From assembly GCF_902148855.1 (NCBI RefSeq), contig NC_043966.1:24355588-24419587 (forward strand): a stretch of 64,000 nucleotides of DNA, read 5' to 3'. Positions 62,291 to 64,000 of this stretch are shown in pieces. The position numbers and the translations under genes are program-made. The notes beneath the pieces are model-generated. The model made no database searches, had not been told where the DNA came from, and saw only the letters and a list, made by a program, of their open reading frames with translations. Source of the stretch: Sphaeramia orbicularis. Lineage: Eukaryota; Chordata; Actinopteri; Kurtiformes; Apogonidae. How positions within the stretch are numbered: position 1 is the first letter of the stretch; every line of letters begins with the position of its first letter.

Positions 62291-63947
62291 ATGAAGCTGT
62301 CGGACGTTAAGAAGTTAAAAGTGTCGGAGTTGAGGTCCAGGCTGAAGGAGCTGGGCTTGGACAGTAAAGGGCTGAAGGCTGAGCTGGTGGACCGGCTGTG
62401 GTCCGCGTCAGAGACACAACAACTCGGACAAGAAACCAAAGAACAAATCGACAGCCCACCGCCCCTTCAAACAGCAGTGGAGGTGTGTTCAGCACCGACC
62501 GCAGCTGCCGTCCCAACGCCGTGTAAACCGGACTCGTCCACGCCGGAGTACACGGACACAGCCACGCAGACAGACACGGAGCCCGGCCCTCCTGCAGCTC
62601 TGACAGCCGGGGGGTCTGGTTCAGAGCCCGGGACGAGGAGCCAGGACAAGGTGGGAGATGTGGAGGGTCAGCAGGGAGATGAGGATCCTCCAGGAGGGGA
62701 CACCAGAGCTCTGGAAACGGAGATGGGAAGAGGAAGAGCTTTTTACGAGTTCAAAGAGGAGATCCGATATAAAAGGTACAGGATGTTTGTGTTGATATAA
62801 TGCATACATGTGGTGGAAGAAGCATTTAACTATTGTTACATTTTAAAATATCTAACCAGTGCAGTGTATAAGGGAAATGTCCCTGCTTAGGTTTTAAGAA
62901 AACACTGTAACAAACAAACAAAAAACAGTATGACTAAACATTACATTCAACAAAGGCTAAAACAAAGACATGTCGACACAGGTCTAGAAATAAACAACAC
63001 TTCAAGTTAAGAAAATAAAAGTAAAACAAGAGCTTAGTGACACACCAGATCAATACTGGATGAGATTAAATGTTTGTAGATTTGTTGTTATTGAGCCACA
63101 GTTTTGCCTTTATGGTTGAACATTTTCACATTAGTTGTTTTTAATTTTAGTTTTACATTTATGTAAATTATTTATGTATTACTACTATTTACCATTATTA
63201 TACTGTATGTGACATTCATATTACTGTTGAATTTTACTGCTGAAGATGTTTAACTACTTTGCAACCTGTTGTGTAGTTTAGTGCACAGTAGTTCATCATA
63301 TTCTATTGGATCACTATGTGTTTGTAGTACTGCTGTGAGAGAGCCACTCATCTCCAAAAACTCAGCTTATTATGAGCCCAGAAAACAGGCCTGGTATTTT
63401 TTTTTAAACATTAATTTTCCAGCAAATTCAAGAGAGTTTTTAAAGAGGTTATGGCTTAAAAAAGACCTTTCAGTAAGAAACACCCCATCCCTCAGTTTTC
63501 TCTGTCAGGAAAGAAATGAAAAGTAACTAAAGCTGTCAGACAAATGTAGTAGAGTAAAAAGTACAATATTTGACATAGGTAGGTGAGAAGTAATACTCCA
63601 GTAAAGAACAAATACCTCATAATGGTCAGATTGTTAAAGGAAGCTTCATTCCAATACTGCATGCAACATGATTTTAATTCTGTTCACCTTCAAAGTGGGT
63701 TTCTTGTAATATGCCAAGACTCATAGTTCACTTTATTCAATTGAGCAGTTCAGATGTGCAAAAAATAAATCTACTTGTCATGGATACATAAAAAAATCTT
63801 CACATTATTATAAAATTATAATTAGTTACAGTCCATGGTAAAGTGACATATGTTCTTTTCCCTCAATCAGAGCCAAATCACCCCAAACTGTTTTGGAGAC
63901 AGGGGAGGTTCAAGAGGAAGATCAAGATACAGTAAGAATAGATCCAT
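62291..63947 (+). CDS. hnrnpul2: HNRNPUL2-like hnRNP U family protein, 5' part only
   Basis: Nuclear RNA-binding protein of the hnRNP U family. Two exons are inside the window: 62291-62775 and 63871-63947; the gene continues past the right edge. Residues 1-36 form a SAP DNA-binding domain (KLKVSELRSRLKELGLDSKG, then LKAELVDRLW). An acidic, Pro/Gly-rich disordered region follows. The segment GRAFYEFKEEIRYKRAKSPQ matches HNRNPUL2 (GRAYYEFREE..) better than HNRNPUL1. Exon 2 ends in RIDP plus the first base of a Tyr codon (donor T|GTAAGT), just where the SPRY domain (DxYNxDLHF) should begin. The SPRY and kinase-like domains lie outside. Exon 1 ends phase 2 (AAAAG|GTACAG). Confidence 0.92.
62776..63870 (+). 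other. hnrnpul2 intron 1
   Basis: About 1.1 kb, AT-rich, with GT-AG boundaries and no other feature recognised. Confidence 0.85.
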
Positions 63948-64000
63948 GTAAGTGTTTTAACATGAATAAAACCCTTTGGTCTTAATCAGTACATTTTGTC

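Noticed and set aside
1-64000. Retroviral, LTR, Polinton or other capsid/envelope-bearing copies
   Set aside because: I looked for LTR pairs and for gag-, pol- or env-like frames and saw none. The mobile elements seen are DNA transposons and unclassified repeats.

Overview
The window looks like nuclear DNA from a bony fish, probably a teleost. Genes are split by AT-rich introns. Microsatellites (AAT, CA, GATA, CTTT) are common, as are short non-autonomous hAT elements with 8-bp target duplications and Tc1/mariner-type remnants. The proteins are recognisable vertebrate orthologues. I saw no bacterial-style operon, CRISPR array, or retroviral, LTR or Polinton copy.

Layout. Four genes lie on the minus strand. 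alg13 (1343-6561, 4 exons) is the catalytic subunit of the second step of N-glycan precursor synthesis. rap2c (14260-16448, 2 coding exons) is a small GTPase. mbnl3 (coding 25331-43841, promoters near 50 kb) is a CCCH zinc-finger splicing regulator. hs6st2 (51489-53163, 2 exons) is heparan sulfate 6-O-sulfotransferase 2. A plus-strand tRNA-Phe(GAA) gene at 53780 and a hAT element at 53899 follow. Two plus-strand genes come next: a four-exon tmem179-family gene (56600-58855, probably tmem179b) and the 5' part of hnrnpul2 (62291 to beyond the right edge). An unidentified plus-strand terminal coding exon lies at 10400-10570.

The genes do not form one pathway. The minus-strand block matches human Xq content (ALG13; RAP2C-MBNL3-HS6ST2), while the right-hand pair matches human 11q12 content (TMEM179B, HNRNPUL2). 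The window therefore spans an apparent synteny junction, occupied by the tRNA gene and the hAT insertion.

Most interesting is the 3' end of mbnl3. A 95-nt exon decides the reading frame of the terminal exon. With it, the first codon of the terminal exon is a stop; without it, a 47-codon alternative tail is read. The same 95-nt exon is flanked by two inverted copies of a mariner-like element, which could pair in the pre-mRNA and favour its skipping. Other points are a GC-AG intron in alg13, an in-frame alternative first exon for mbnl3, and a 271-bp intron in hs6st2.
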